From contig CM040444.1 in NCBI GenBank assembly GCA_022749755.1, positions 11,388,274 through 11,452,273 on the forward strand: a stretch of 64,000 nucleotides of DNA, read 5' to 3'. The notes beneath the pieces were generated by a model. The model did no database searches, had not been told where the DNA came from, and worked only from the letters and a program-made list of their open reading frames with translations. Positions 25,777 through 36,899 of the stretch are shown piece after piece. Within the stretch, counting starts at the first letter, position 1; each line of letters starts with the position of its first letter. Position numbers and translations under genes: made by a program. Source of the stretch: Azadirachta indica. Its lineage: Eukaryota > Streptophyta > Magnoliopsida > Sapindales > Meliaceae.

Positions 25777-27063
25777 ATGACAAATCTCACAAATTTACAA
25801 ATTCCTGCCTTTGATGTATTTGGAAGCAATTATTTTTCATGGATTTTGAATGCAAAAATGCACCTTCAAGCTATGATTTTCCTTTGCCATCATTTACAAT
25901 CAAAGAGGAAAATCAATCGTACATAAAGAATAAAGCAAAGGCTATGATTTTCCTTCGCCATCATTAACATTAGAACTTGAAAGCTCAATATTTGACGATT
26001 GAAGATTCATTAGTTCTATGGAATAATTTAAAGGAAAGATACGACCACCGAAGAGATATTTTTCTCTCCAGAGCAAAGCATGAATGATGAACTTGCGATT
26101 GCAAAATTATAAAACTGTTGCCGAATATAACTGATATTTGTTTCAAATCACTTCACAGTTGAAACTATACGGCGAAGAAATTACTGAGTATGATGTGCTG
26201 GAGAAAACATTCTCTACATTCCATGCATCTAGTATGGTATTGTAGCAATAAAATCGTGAGTGACACTTCAGAAGATATTTTGAATTGATTTCATGCTTCT
26301 TATTTGTTGAGCAAAATAATGAGCTCTTAATGAAAAATCATGAGTCACGTATAACGAGCTCTTCAACATTCCCTGAAGTAAATGCAAACTTATATAGCCT
26401 AATTGGACATGGTAGTGAAAACACAAAAAGGCATGGCTATCACCACATGGTGGTTACAAATCATCTAGATGGCGAAATAACAAAAAGAAGCATAACTGCT
26501 CGAAGTGGAATGTTTATGAATGGCATAATGTCGAGACATAACCTCGAAAAAATAATGATGACACTTGCAAGAGTTGTGAACGCAAAGGCCATTAGACTCA
26601 TGTTTACCGTGAATCCATGATAGATCAGGGCAAGAATGTAGAGGTTAATTTTGTCAATAAATCAAATGCTATGAATCTTGATGCTTTTGATTTTCTTGAT
26701 TATAAAAATATCATCAACTTAAATGGTGACGATAAATGTTTATATTATTTTTTTTTGAAAGAAACATCTATATTAGAGTCTAATAATTTTTAGGTCGGTT
26801 TCATTATATATATATAATACCTTATATTTTAGCAAATTCAGCAAATCTATTGAACTTTTAAGATATTTGCCAAAATGGATATCATATTGAGATTTTAAAT
26901 AAGAATAATACATAATATTTTTATATTACTTTTGATGTCTTAGGTAAGAAATATACACTGGAAAAACTTCTAACATTGTCATTTACATTATATTATACAA
27001 TTATAGCTACAATTGAAACTACGCCACAATGAACCAGAAGTTTATTGATCCAAAAATGTTTAT
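25777..27063 (+). pseudogene. Copia gag-protease remnant, left palindrome arm
   Basis: An ATG at 25777 opens MTNLTNLQIPAFDV and a gag N-terminus (NYFSWILNAKMHLQA) of the Tnt1-like Copia gag family. After frame breaks, 26285..26620 encodes the gag core and a decayed basic region (EQNNELLMKNHESR). From about 26880 the frame reads YHIETLNKNNTEYLYIT, the end of the protease/pre-integrase part, and stops being homologous near 27063 at the palindrome centre. Several stops are present; the protein cannot be made. Confidence 0.8.
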
Positions 27064-28700
27064 GCTTTCACATGATTTACGAGAATTTTTAATAATTCTA
27101 TACATTGTTGTGGATCCTAGGTGACCAAGACGACCATGCCACAATATAAACATTTTTTTAATTGATGAACTTTGGGTTCATTGTTGCGTAGCTTCAATTA
27201 CAATTATAATTGTATAATACAATGCAAATGACTATGCTGGAAGTTTTTCTAGTATACATTTTTTGCTTGAGACATTAGAAGTAATACAGATATGTTCTGT
27301 ATTATTTTCATTTAAAATTTTAATATGATATCAATTTGGGCAAATATCTTTAAAGCTAAAATAGATTTTTGGTGGATTTGCTAAAATACAAGACATTATG
27401 TATGTATAACCTAATTCTACTTGCTAACAGGATTAGGGGTTTTTCCAAAGTCTTCAATCAAATCTGCAAAACCTGATATAGTATTTATTAATTGCAAGCA
27501 TTTTTAGTTTTGAGAAATAGTTCTTATTTCGAAAGATTGTGTATAGTTGCACTATCAGCTAAGCATACATCTCCATATTTTTTTCAAAAAAAAATAATTC
27601 ACTAATTTCCATATCCTTTTAAAGTAAAAAACACATATCATATTAGTGAAATATAAAAGTATATAAATATCAAGAAAATGTAAATAAAACAGGCAAGAAA
27701 ATAACAAAACAGAGAAATAAAAATGATTAGACTCTAACTAATAAGACGTTTCTCATCACCATCTAAGTTGACAATATTTTTATCATCAAAAAAATACGAA
27801 ACATTAAGATTCAAAGGTTTTGATTCATTAACAAAATTAATCTTTACATTCTTACTCTCATCTTTCATAGGTTCACGGCAAACATGAGCCCAATGGCCTT
27901 TGCATCTACATCTCTTGCAAGTATGATCATTATTCTTGGGAGGTTGTGTCCCTACATTATGCCGTTTCATAAAAATTCCACTTTTGGTAGTTATGTTTCT
28001 TTTTGTTATTTCGCTGTCTAGAAAGATTTGTAACCGCCACGGGGCAATAGCCATGCCAATTTTTATTTCCTCTACCACATCCAATTTTATTACATATGTT
28101 TGCATTTGCTTTAGGGAATGCTGAAGAGTCTGTTAGATGTGATTCATGATTTTTCATTAAGAGCTCATTATTTTGCTTAGCAATTAAGAGGCACGAAATC
28201 AATTCAGAATATCTTCTGAAGCATCGCTCATGATAATGTTGCTACAACACTAGATGCATGAAATATAGATAATGTTTTCTCCAGCACATTATGCTCAATA
28301 ATTTCTTCGCCGCACAGTTTTAACTGTGAGGTGATTTGAAACAAATCTAAGTTATATTCAACAATAGTTTTATAATCTTGCAATTGTAAGTTCATTCATT
28401 CATCCCTTGCTCTAGAGAGTGAAATATCCTTTTGGTGGTTGTATCTTTCCTTAAGATTCTTCCACAGAACTAATAAATCCTCAATCGTCAGATATTGAGC
28501 TTTCAAGTTCTAATGTAAATGATGACAAAGGAAAATCATAGCCTCTGCCTTATCCTACATGGATAATTGATTTTCTTCTTTGAATGTATCTTCCAAGCTT
28601 ATAGGTTGAAGGTGAATTTTTTGCATCCAAAATCCATGAAAGATAATTGCTTTTAGATACGTCAAGGGCAAGAATTTATAAAATTTATAAGATTTGTCAT
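27050..28700 (-). pseudogene. Copia gag-protease-pre-integrase remnant, right palindrome arm
   Basis: It reads leftward from an ATG at 28700. The frame 28202..27957 holds the gag core (LLIAKQNNELLMKNHESH). The frame 28105..27734 contains a CCHC zinc knuckle (CKRCRCKGHWAHVC). Near 27560 a protease-type segment CLADSATIHNLSK carries the Asp-Ser-Ala-Thr form seen in this domesticated-looking Copia group. Across the palindrome spacer the frame reads LWHGRLGHLGST, the GAG-pre-integrase signature. The copy is frameshifted and has stops. It extends further 3' than its partner on the + strand. Confidence 0.85.
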
Positions 28701-29239
28701 TTTTCAAAAATCTATTCATGCATTAAAAAAAGAGAAAGAAAACGTTAGTAATACTATACTATAGAAAATAAAAGTTTTATATATAAAAATTCCCATTTGT
28801 ACATAGTGTTAGAACTTCATGCAATTGATATATGGAACTTTAGGGATCATATAAATGGTACCTTATAGATCTAATTTCGATTAGCAATTTCATTTCAAAA
28901 CCTTAAGTTCTAATGAGATTACTTTTTGAAATGCTGTTTATAATCTTTATAGCACATATACAAATAAACAATTAGTCGTTAAATATGAGACTTTGCCTAC
29001 CACACAATAATAATACAAGTTCCGGATTGTAATAATATTAAAAAATATTGATAATAATATAACTTAAAAATAAATATTGAAATTGCAATCAAAATTAATA
29101 TCATCATTAAATAAAAAAATAAAAGCATATAATTTAGTATTCTTATTTGTTATTGTGGAGGATCCAATTAATGGCAACTATAGAGCATATTCATAAAGAT
29201 AGTTTTCATAATATAGCAAACCTAAATATATCATGAAAG

Positions 29240-29600
29240 TATTTAACTAACAAATCAACATAAGAAGAAGATTAAATGTTTCACATATCTGAACCAACAA
29301 ATCGTATTGTGATAAATAGCTCAGAATAAATATTTAAACTAAATGCACAATTTTATATAAATAAAGTTTAAAATAAGATATAGAAATATTTAAAGTAAAA
29401 TGCAAGGCTTTTCTAAGTTTTGCTAGGCTTTGTAAATTGTCACTTGATTGCTTTTATTCAACTCATGCATTACATATACATAGATAAAGGTGAGGGATGC
29501 TGAGTGTTGATTATCCGACGTGGGATTTTGCCCATAACTGTTCACAATACTGTTTATGGGTACTGTTTATATCACTATGCACTCATATTTTTCACATTAT
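29240..29600. repeat. LTR-like segment inside the right palindrome arm
   Basis: This part of the right arm has no counterpart in the left arm. Part of it (about 29340..29530) matches 44930..45130 in inverted orientation, sharing for instance CAATTTACAAAGCCTAGCAAAACTT when read on the same strand. The segment is likely LTR sequence of another copy of the same or a related Copia family. Boundaries are approximate. Confidence 0.5.
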
Positions 29601-29813
29601 TGTTTATTCGAACTGTTCACAATATTTACTTAGTCGATATGGGATATCTCAATAAGTGGAATTTACCATCAATTTCACATCACTCCCTCTTGAATTCCAC
29701 CAGCAACTTTAATTTATAAAAGAAAATGCAATGTTTAGATGAAATAATGTTGGATATGTGCTTAATGTTGACATGTTAAAAACCATGACAATAAAATCCA
29801 GTGGGATCAAACT

Positions 29814-31266
29814 TGTGATCGTGATAACGTTAACTGCAAGAATATGAGTCGTATCAAGTAGTGGAGTGATAAATACAAGTATTGTCCAATGAGAAATGAA
29901 ATTTAAATTAAATACTGAGTACTACAACCTTAAAAGCCCAGTTTTATCTAAGTAAATAAGATTGTTTAATTGTAAACAAAAAATAATAAAATGAATGAAC
30001 TATTTAATTGCTAAGTAACTTAAAACAAATACAACTAATTGGAAGAGTATTGATGAGTTAACGAAATATGTAAAGATAGAATATTTAGGGCCTTGATTTC
30101 AATTATCTTTTCCTATGTTTTCCTAAATTGATAATTAATAATGTGTTCTGATTTTATTTACTAATTATAGGATTAAGAGTGAATTCGCTACCTCTCCTGA
30201 GTGACAAACGAATTACTACGTAACAATTTTCAAATTCATATCCTTATCAGATGTGGCTGATTAAATATTTTTTAAGTGCGTCCTATACTAATCACCTAGA
30301 ATCCAATTATCTCCTAATTCTTGTTTATATCCTAAGTGATTATTAGATTATTTAGGTACTAATTTTCTCTTAAAATCTTAGTAATATTAAATTGTGTTTA
30401 ACTAATCCAATGAACAAATTAAACCTTCGAGAGTATTAATTTATTCATCTTAAATCATCCAATTTGACAATCAACAATTTAGGATCAATTAAAGCAAGTA
30501 AACAAAAGTAAAATCATTCCACATTAAACATATGCCAACTAGTCAAGCATAATCAAGATAAGCTATACATCAAGTGCTTAGAATAAGAATTTTAGCAAAC
30601 ATATCAACTATTAACATCAAATTCATCAAGTAATCTATAATCCTTAAATTCAACATATAAAAATGCAAATAAAGTACAAGATGAAAGATAAAGTTTAAGA
30701 AACTAGAATAGAGATGAGAGCTTCAGTGATTCTCTTTCAAGTTTTTTTTCCAAAGCCTTTAATTTCATTTAATCACCCTTTTTCTCTTTGAGATCCTTCT
30801 ATTTGTTCTTCACATTCTCTCTCAAAACTCAACTTTCCTTTTTTGGATATCATGGCTATCCATCCCTAAAACATAAAAACCTAGTTTAGACCCAAATCAG
30901 GCCATCCATACATGATCCTACTGCAAAAATCAACAAAGATCGTCATTCTCCTGCGTGGTGGCACTAAGCTAAAGAAGTAGGTGGCGCGGTTTTTCCATGG
31001 CTTGGCTTGGGCGCGCTGTGCACAGCCTCATCCAGAACTTTGCAAACCTTGCATTTTGGTCCCAATTTGTTTGCGTTTTGGTCCTTGATCTTTCTCTCGA
31101 CTTCTTTGTCATTTCCTTTTTGAGCTGAATTCACCTTGAATGACTGTTTTTCTAATTTTTTTGCACAAGATAACTAAAATTTATCAAATATTAACAAGAC
31201 ATGAGAATTTACAAAATAATTTAATTCTTAAAGCAGCTGATAAGTGTATATTCTATGCACTTATCA
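29814..31266 (-). repeat. 3' LTR of the Athila-like element
   Basis: The LTR aligns over most of its length with 42320..43779. Shared phrases include GTATCAAGTAGTGGAGTGATAAATACAAG, with two differences in the other copy, and ACATAAAAACCTAGTTTAGA. Its inner end, TATTCTATGCACTTATCA, is the usual terminus of this LTR type. The part 30940..31030 is richer in G+C. Confidence 0.8.
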
Positions 31267-31391
31267 AATACCCCAAAACTTACATATTTGTTTGCCTTCA
31301 AATAAATCAAACAAAAAATAATAAAGATCACTAATTAAGAGAGCTGAGGTGAAGATAACCATAATGAGACAAAATAAACTTTTGAGCATAT
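31267..31391 (-). other. Polypurine tract and short internal stub of the Athila-like element
   Basis: The - strand reads AAGTTTTGGGGTATT just before the 3' LTR, a plausible polypurine tract. The next 110 bp is the remaining 3' internal sequence up to the chromovirus insertion. No frame is visible. Confidence 0.5.
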
Positions 31392-32010
31392 TGTCATAGC
31401 CTCACTCTCTTCACCTGCCTTAATTATGTAACGCTTAGCAACTATGCTATCTAAGCAAGTTTTCGACTCTTGCAATGCACTAAATCAGAAACTAAACAAG
31501 AAAAGAAGAAAGAGTACAAAGAGAATGACTGAAGAGAATTTGTATAACTTAAGAATACTTACAAGTTTATTGCTTTAGTTGCTTGATTTGGCCAAATGAG
31601 GCCTCACTTATTTATAAGAAAATGTACATGAAATGGATGGCCAAGGTTGCATCTCACAATGCACATTTGAAGGCTAAGATTGGCTTTCTAAAAATGTCCT
31701 ATAAAATATCCTTACAAGATAAAAATTTAGTACTATCATCTACCATTCCAGAATTTTGGCCAATTGGGTCACTATTCTAGAAGTTGAGCTAATTAGGCTA
31801 CACATTAGATTTATGTACAACATTACAAATAAGGAGAAATATAATGATCCATGGCCCAAATGTTTCTATGCCCACTCAATTCAGTCTACCAATAAGTCAT
31901 TTGACTAAGGCTCATAAGTTCATTTTAGAACTTAGGCTAATTTTCCCTCACGCAAGTGCTGCTCGCACAAGTCTTTGCATTAAGTCACTGTTCACGAGGG
32001 GGGGGTGACA
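31392..32010 (-). repeat. 3' LTR of the chromovirus
   Basis: It starts TGTCATAGCCTCACTCTCTT and ends GGGGGGGTGACA on the + strand, matching 35555..36146. It carries about 50 bp (near 31600..31650) that the other LTR lacks. A polypurine-like AGATAGGGAAGGA on the - strand lies just inside. Confidence 0.85.
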
Positions 32011-33300
32011 TCCTTCCCTATCTAAATATGCAACGTCCTTATTAATTCTTTCTATTTGCCGAAGTATTCAATGCAATTCGACACACCATACTTCCTCGTT
32101 GGTCAGTTAGGATACAATCAACCTCTTTTTCAAAAGAGATTATTATAGTGATTGGAGCTCGTTTTGACTCCCCTTAGCGTAGGTCTTCCTTGTTCCCATG
32201 ATAAGTTTTCAATATGTTTAGATGGAAAATGGGGTTGATCTTTAACTTCGGAGGTATCAAGATTCAATATAACACCTTGCCCACTTTCTTCACAAGTGAA
32301 AATGACCATTTGTAGTATTGAACTAATCTCTTGAGCACCTTTCGCAACGTCTTGAATTGTTAGGGTAAGAGCTTTACAATGACTAAGTCCCATTTTTTGA
32401 ACTCGACATCCCTCTACTTTTTGTCTACCTATTTCTTCATCTTTTTGGCTGTCTTGTCTAGATATGCCCTAGCCAAGTAGGCTTGCTCGTGCCATACCTT
32501 GGCGAACTTAAAGGCCCCTGAACTTTCCCTATTGTAACTCGATACTAAAGCATGCAGGGTTGTTAGTTGTTAACCAAACACAATCTTGAATGGACTCCTA
32601 TTAGTCGCCTCTCTCTACTTCAAATTGCAGGAGAATTGAGCTACATCCAACAACTTCGCCTAATCTCTTTGGTTGGCACTTACATAGTGCTTAAGTATAG
32701 CTCAAGTAGTGCGTTAACGTGCTTGGTCTGTCCATTGCTTTGAGGATGAAAATTTGTGGAAAAATTGACGTTTGTCCTAAACATCTTGAATAATTCGAGC
32801 CAAAATTTGTCAGTAAACCGTGGGTCGTGATCGCTTAAATGTTTTTAGGCACTTTTTAAAGCTTCACAACATGCCTTAGGAACAACCTCGCAACTTTTTT
32901 GCTGTGTAATTTGTAAGTGCCAGTATGAAGACCGTATACTTGCTGAGGCGATCAACCACCACAATGATGCTCCAGTATCCCTCGAACTTTGGTAGTAATG
33001 TGATAAAATCCATGGAAATGCTCTCTGACGATCTATTCAGAGTCAGCTACGACTTAAGTAACCTGTCAGATGCCTGTTGCTCGATCTTGTCTTGTTGGCA
33101 CACAAGAAATATTCACATGTAGGCCTCGACGTCTTCTCGCATTCTTGGTCAATAGTATACATTTTTCAACAAAGTATTAGTGCACTTAGCCCCAAGGTGT
33201 CTAGCCCATTTAGAATCATGGCATTCTTTGATGAGTTCCTTTCTCAAACCACCTTATTTTGGCATGTAGATACGCCTCCCATTGGTGTATAACAGTCTGT
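32011..33300 (-). pseudogene. Chromovirus integrase and chromodomain remnant
   Basis: Read on the - strand, the segment has the integrase zinc-finger region (KECHDSKWAGHLGA), the catalytic-core phrase SMDFITLLPKFEGYWSIIVV with its following VVDRLSKY, and the C-terminal KLKINPIFHLNILKTYH box. Close to the LTR a decayed chromodomain start (SNCIEYF) can be read. In-frame stops and frame changes occur throughout. Integrase inserts element cDNA into chromatin; here it is inactive. Confidence 0.8.
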
Positions 33301-34790
33301 TGTCAAGCTAAAAGCGTCTAGTCTTTATTTCATTTTCAAGCATTATGATTTTCTTTGCTAGCAGGTTTTGGATCAATGCCTCTTTTATCCTTCCTAGAAG
33401 CGGTTTTTCAGGTGTGCTTAAATGTATAGTTGCCAATGTTGCCTTTTGACTTAATGCATATGTTTCAACATTAGTCTTGCCTAGTTTGTATACCAAATCG
33501 TAGTCAAATTTTGCCAAAAAGTCTTGCTAACTTTCTTGATTTGGGCTCAATTTCTTTTGTATTTGGAAGTAGCTTGTGGTTATATTATCTATCATAATCT
33601 CTTTTCCTTGTATGGAGTAGTGCCTCTCTGCCTTATTCAGTTTTTGACTCTTAAAAGTTATCATATGTTCTTCTTGCATGAATACACCTTTAATGGAAAA
33701 ATTTGAAAGGTTTAGTGTGGTTGGGCAGCATAAGAATTGTCTCCTCTATTATTACCTTTTTAAGTTCTCGAAGGTATATTGGCACTCCTTAGTCCAATTC
33801 TACGACTAGCTTTTCTTTAGTAGGTTGGTTAATGAAGTTGCTCTCGCCGAATAGTTCTTGATGAAGCGTCAATAATAATTGACCAAACTAAGAAAGATCA
33901 GAGTTCGTGCACCTTGGTCGGAGGTTCCTACTCTTGAATAGCTTGCATCTTAATTTTATCCATCATTAGTATTCCATCCTTGATTTTGTGGCCCAAGAAA
34001 TGGATTTCCTATTGTGCAAAGGAGCACTTCTCTCTTTTTATGTTAGCTTATGGCCGGTGCATTAATTAGTCCAAATGGCCCAACCAGAAACTCATAGGAA
34101 TCGTACCTCGTTATAAATGTTGTTTTTGGTTTGTCTTCCTTCACAATACAAATATGGTAGTATCCCGACCTTAAATTTAATGTGAAAAAGTATCGTGCCT
34201 TCCTAAGTTGATCGAAGAGATTTGCAATGAGTGAAATTGGATACTTGTTCTTGATGGTTACTTTGTTGAGTGCTCAATACTCGATACATATTCATAGCAA
34301 TCAATTCTTCTTCTTTTGAAACAAGAACAAAGAGCCGAATGGTGCCTTCGATAGTTGAATGTAACTCGCATTAAGTAAATCTTGGAGTTGTTTCTTCAAC
34401 TCTTGTAAATCTGGTGGAGCGTGTTGATATTAACTCTTAACGAGAGGTTTTGGCACCCGGTCCTAACTCGATTTTGTGATCAACCTCTCTCGTTGGAAGT
34501 TTCATAAGCTACTCTTTAAGCATCATGTCCTTGAACTCATCTAAAATGGTATCTACCTCCTTTAGAATATCTTTACTGCCCATCTTTGTATCATTATTAT
34601 CATCGTATTGCTTTAAGAAGGCGAGGTAGCTTTCTTGACCTTTTTGCTTCAAACGCTTCTTGAATTGCATAGTTAAGAGTGTTTTGGTCTCCACCTTACT
34701 CGTCTTTGATATTAGAACAATGGACGCCTTACTTCCATCAATGATGCACATGGTGTTGGTAAATAGTACAGGCACGACTTTCATTTAATC
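33301..34790 (-). pseudogene. Chromovirus RT and RNase H remnant
   Basis: The - strand frame 34784..34509 corresponds to the linker upstream of RT (LQFKKRLK-type phrase, then a DEFKDMM motif). The part 34500..33900 contains RT pieces with stops. The frame 33517..33308 has FDYDLVYKLGKTNVETYALSQKA, close to the Gypsy RNase H terminal signature in which DALSRK is usual; here the aspartate is replaced. It is not translatable as a whole. Confidence 0.8.
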
Positions 34791-35554
34791 AAAGATTCCA
34801 TCTCGAACACAATTTTGTGGATGTCTATAAGTACTATAGACTAATTCACTGTTCTTCTCTATTGTCGATACCATCGTGCCTTTTCCTCCACCACAATACA
34901 ACAGCATCTGTTAGGTAATAAGTGATGGTACGTACCTTAGTTTATTCATCGGTAATGCCTATCACCTCAACATATTGCTCAATGTCCCATAAGTTGTCCA
35001 CATCCTTGGCGCTCCTCGAACCATTATAGGTCTTGGGCTTAGGGACATCAACCTTTAATGCCTGGTGTATAGTAACTACCTCACTTACTGTTGCATGCTT
35101 ATATAAAGCCATATCCTTTTTAATTATAGTGAGTTCTCAGTTGATGTAGGCTCAGATGTCTCTAAACATGCGGTTATGAAACGCTAGCAACTCTTGCTTA
35201 AAGGCATGCTCCACCACTTCACGAAAAGCATTTTTTCCACTTTTAACCCCTCGAAAAGTTGCTCCATCTTATGAAGGCGTGTATCTATGCTTGCCATGAA
35301 AGCTTCCACACTTCCTACTCAAGGATCTAAGCTAGCCATCATGTCTTTGGATTGCACTCTCTTGCTCTCACCATTAATAGGGCATTGCTCTTCACATCCA
35401 TATACTTGGACTTCCTCACCCACCATGGTAACATCGAAAATGTTGGCTATTTCTTCGACAGAGTTTTCCTATGCAACCTTTGCTTCGAAAGCCTTCTTTT
35501 GACAAGGTTTTTTGCTTAACCTTGTACCACGTAACCTTGAACTTTGATGCAAAC
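34791..35554 (-). pseudogene. Chromovirus gag/protease region, strongly decayed
   Basis: This stretch lies between the RT linker and the 5' LTR, where gag and protease belong. Only scattered phrases are legible on the - strand, such as a gag-like run near 35000..34930 about a region of low stop density. It is too short for a full gag, so a deletion is likely. The call is mostly positional. Confidence 0.5.
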
Positions 35555-36146
35555 TGTCACGGCCTCACTCTCTTTACCTGCTTCGACTGTGCAGTGCTTA
35601 GCAACTCACTCGTTAAGCAAGCCTTTAACTCTCACAATGCACTAAATTGAAAGCTAAACAAGAAAAGATAAAACACAAAGATAATGAGTGAAGAGAACTT
35701 GTATAACTTAAGAAAACTTACAAGTTTATTGCTTTGGTTGCTTGGACCGCCAAGATTACATCTTACAATGTACATTTGAGGGATAAGATTGACCTTCTAA
35801 AAATATCCTACAAAATATCCTTTCGAGGTCAAAAATAAAGTGTTACCACCTTCAATTTTAGAACTTGGGACAATTAGGTCATAATCTTATAACTTGGGCT
35901 AATTACGCTACACATTGGGTTTATGTACAACATTACAAATAAAGAAGAATATAATGATCTATGGCCCAAGTGCTTTTATGCCCACTCAATCTGGTTTGCT
36001 AGTCATCTGGCCAAATCTCACACGCTTGCTTGTTTTGAATTTTCCTCGCACAAATACTGCCCGCACAAGACTCATCATCAGGTTATTGTTCACTCATACT
36101 ATTTAGTGGGGCCTGTTCATGCACACTGTTCACCTATGGTGTGACA
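35555..36146 (-). repeat. 5' LTR of the chromovirus
   Basis: It starts TGTCACGGCCTCACTCTCTT and ends CCTATGGTGTGACA, matching 31392..32010. Many differences are C/T or G/A changes, as expected for an old methylated repeat. Confidence 0.85.
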
Positions 36147-36899
36147 ATATGCCTAGATCAAGCAGTACCTAAATTAAGGAAACTTTCAAATTGTTGGCAT
36201 TTTATCTAGAATTTCAACTTGAATATCAAATGTCTCTTTACTTAAAAATTCCTCGTGGAAGTATGTGAGTTGTCACTTATACTTAATTGTTCTTGGATAA
36301 GATTATGCAAACAAATAAGCTTGATTGGACTTCTTAGGGAATTCTATAGGCTTGATTTTTATGTCATTCTCCACTAATATAGTAGGACACCATATCAAGA
36401 ATCTTTAGGAATTAATTAAGCTTGTAATGATAGGTTATAATCAAAGAAGTGAGGTTTAAGTACCTTAAACACATCAACCATCCTAAACTTTATCTTTAAC
36501 CTTTTTATTCTTTCCCATAATCAATAAATCTTCATAGCATCTATTACTTTGTTACCCATCTATTTACAAATCAAAGGTGCTTTTATGGACACGGAATACT
36601 TATATGATAGCCTTAAACTTATTTATTTACATGCTTCTCTCTCTCTCTCTCTCTCTCTCTTTTAATATCATAACTTTAGCCTCACTTTATCTTTTGACGT
36701 GAATTCTTTATGCTTGCCTAGGCATAAGATCTGGTTACTTTGTAAGAGTTTGGTTTAAGCCTTCATGCTCCGCCCATTCTGCCTTAACTTGTTTAAATAG
36801 ATATGTGTTTAAATACACACACGCACACGCACACGCACACGCACACACACACACAAACATAAATATTTTTAGATGATTAAGTTTGGATTGTTATTTATT
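36147..36899. other. Repeat-derived DNA with two microsatellites
   Basis: No gene is visible. A CT run lies at 36635..36660, and an AC/GC-alternating run (ACACGC units, then AC units) at 36818..36855. The surrounding sequence resembles LTR or untranslated retrotransposon DNA but I could not match it to another copy here. The last nine bases are the target duplication of the next element. Confidence 0.5.

Larger units (their letters stand above)
25109..29680. repeat. Giant imperfect palindrome built from two Copia 5' halves
   Basis: The left arm 25109..27063 and the right arm 27146..29680 are inverted copies. Matching landmarks are TTCCACTTATTGGGATATCC at 25130 against its inverse near 29645, the TTGGATCCTCCAC string at 25262 against 29160, the gag start at 25777 (+) against 28700 (-), and the inner string CAATGAACC at 27028 against GGGTTCATTG at 27174. 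The spacer is about 83 bp. By eye the arms are roughly three-quarters identical, and the right arm is longer because it carries an extra LTR-like segment (about 29240..29600). Both arms contain LTR-like sequence, gag, protease region and the start of the GAG-pre-integrase region of the same Copia family, arranged tail to tail. Confidence 0.85.
31392..36146 (-). mobile_element. Nested Gypsy chromovirus, dead
   Basis: This is a 4755-bp element on the - strand. Two LTRs start TGTCA and end TGACA: 31392..32010 (3') and 35555..36146 (5'). The order protease-linked region, RT, RNase H, integrase and a chromodomain-like C-terminus marks a Ty3/Gypsy chromovirus. Possible flanking duplication is only ATAT (31388..31391 and 36147..36150), shorter than the usual 5 bp. 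Gag is much reduced, and all coding parts have many stops. The LTRs differ by roughly a fifth of positions by eye, so the insertion is old. It sits inside the Athila-like element. Confidence 0.85.

Noticed and set aside
25109..29680. The palindrome as a foldback DNA transposon
   Set aside because: The arms contain Copia coding sequence up to the centre, so it is better explained as two retrotransposon fragments in inverse orientation.
31140..31334. Open frames in the Athila-like LTRs and chromovirus LTRs (for example 31583..31780 and 35915..36144)
   Set aside because: They are short, differ between the two LTR copies and have no similarity to known proteins.
36635..36855. CT and AC repeat runs as CRISPR-like or regulatory arrays
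   Set aside because: They are simple microsatellites with no spacer structure.
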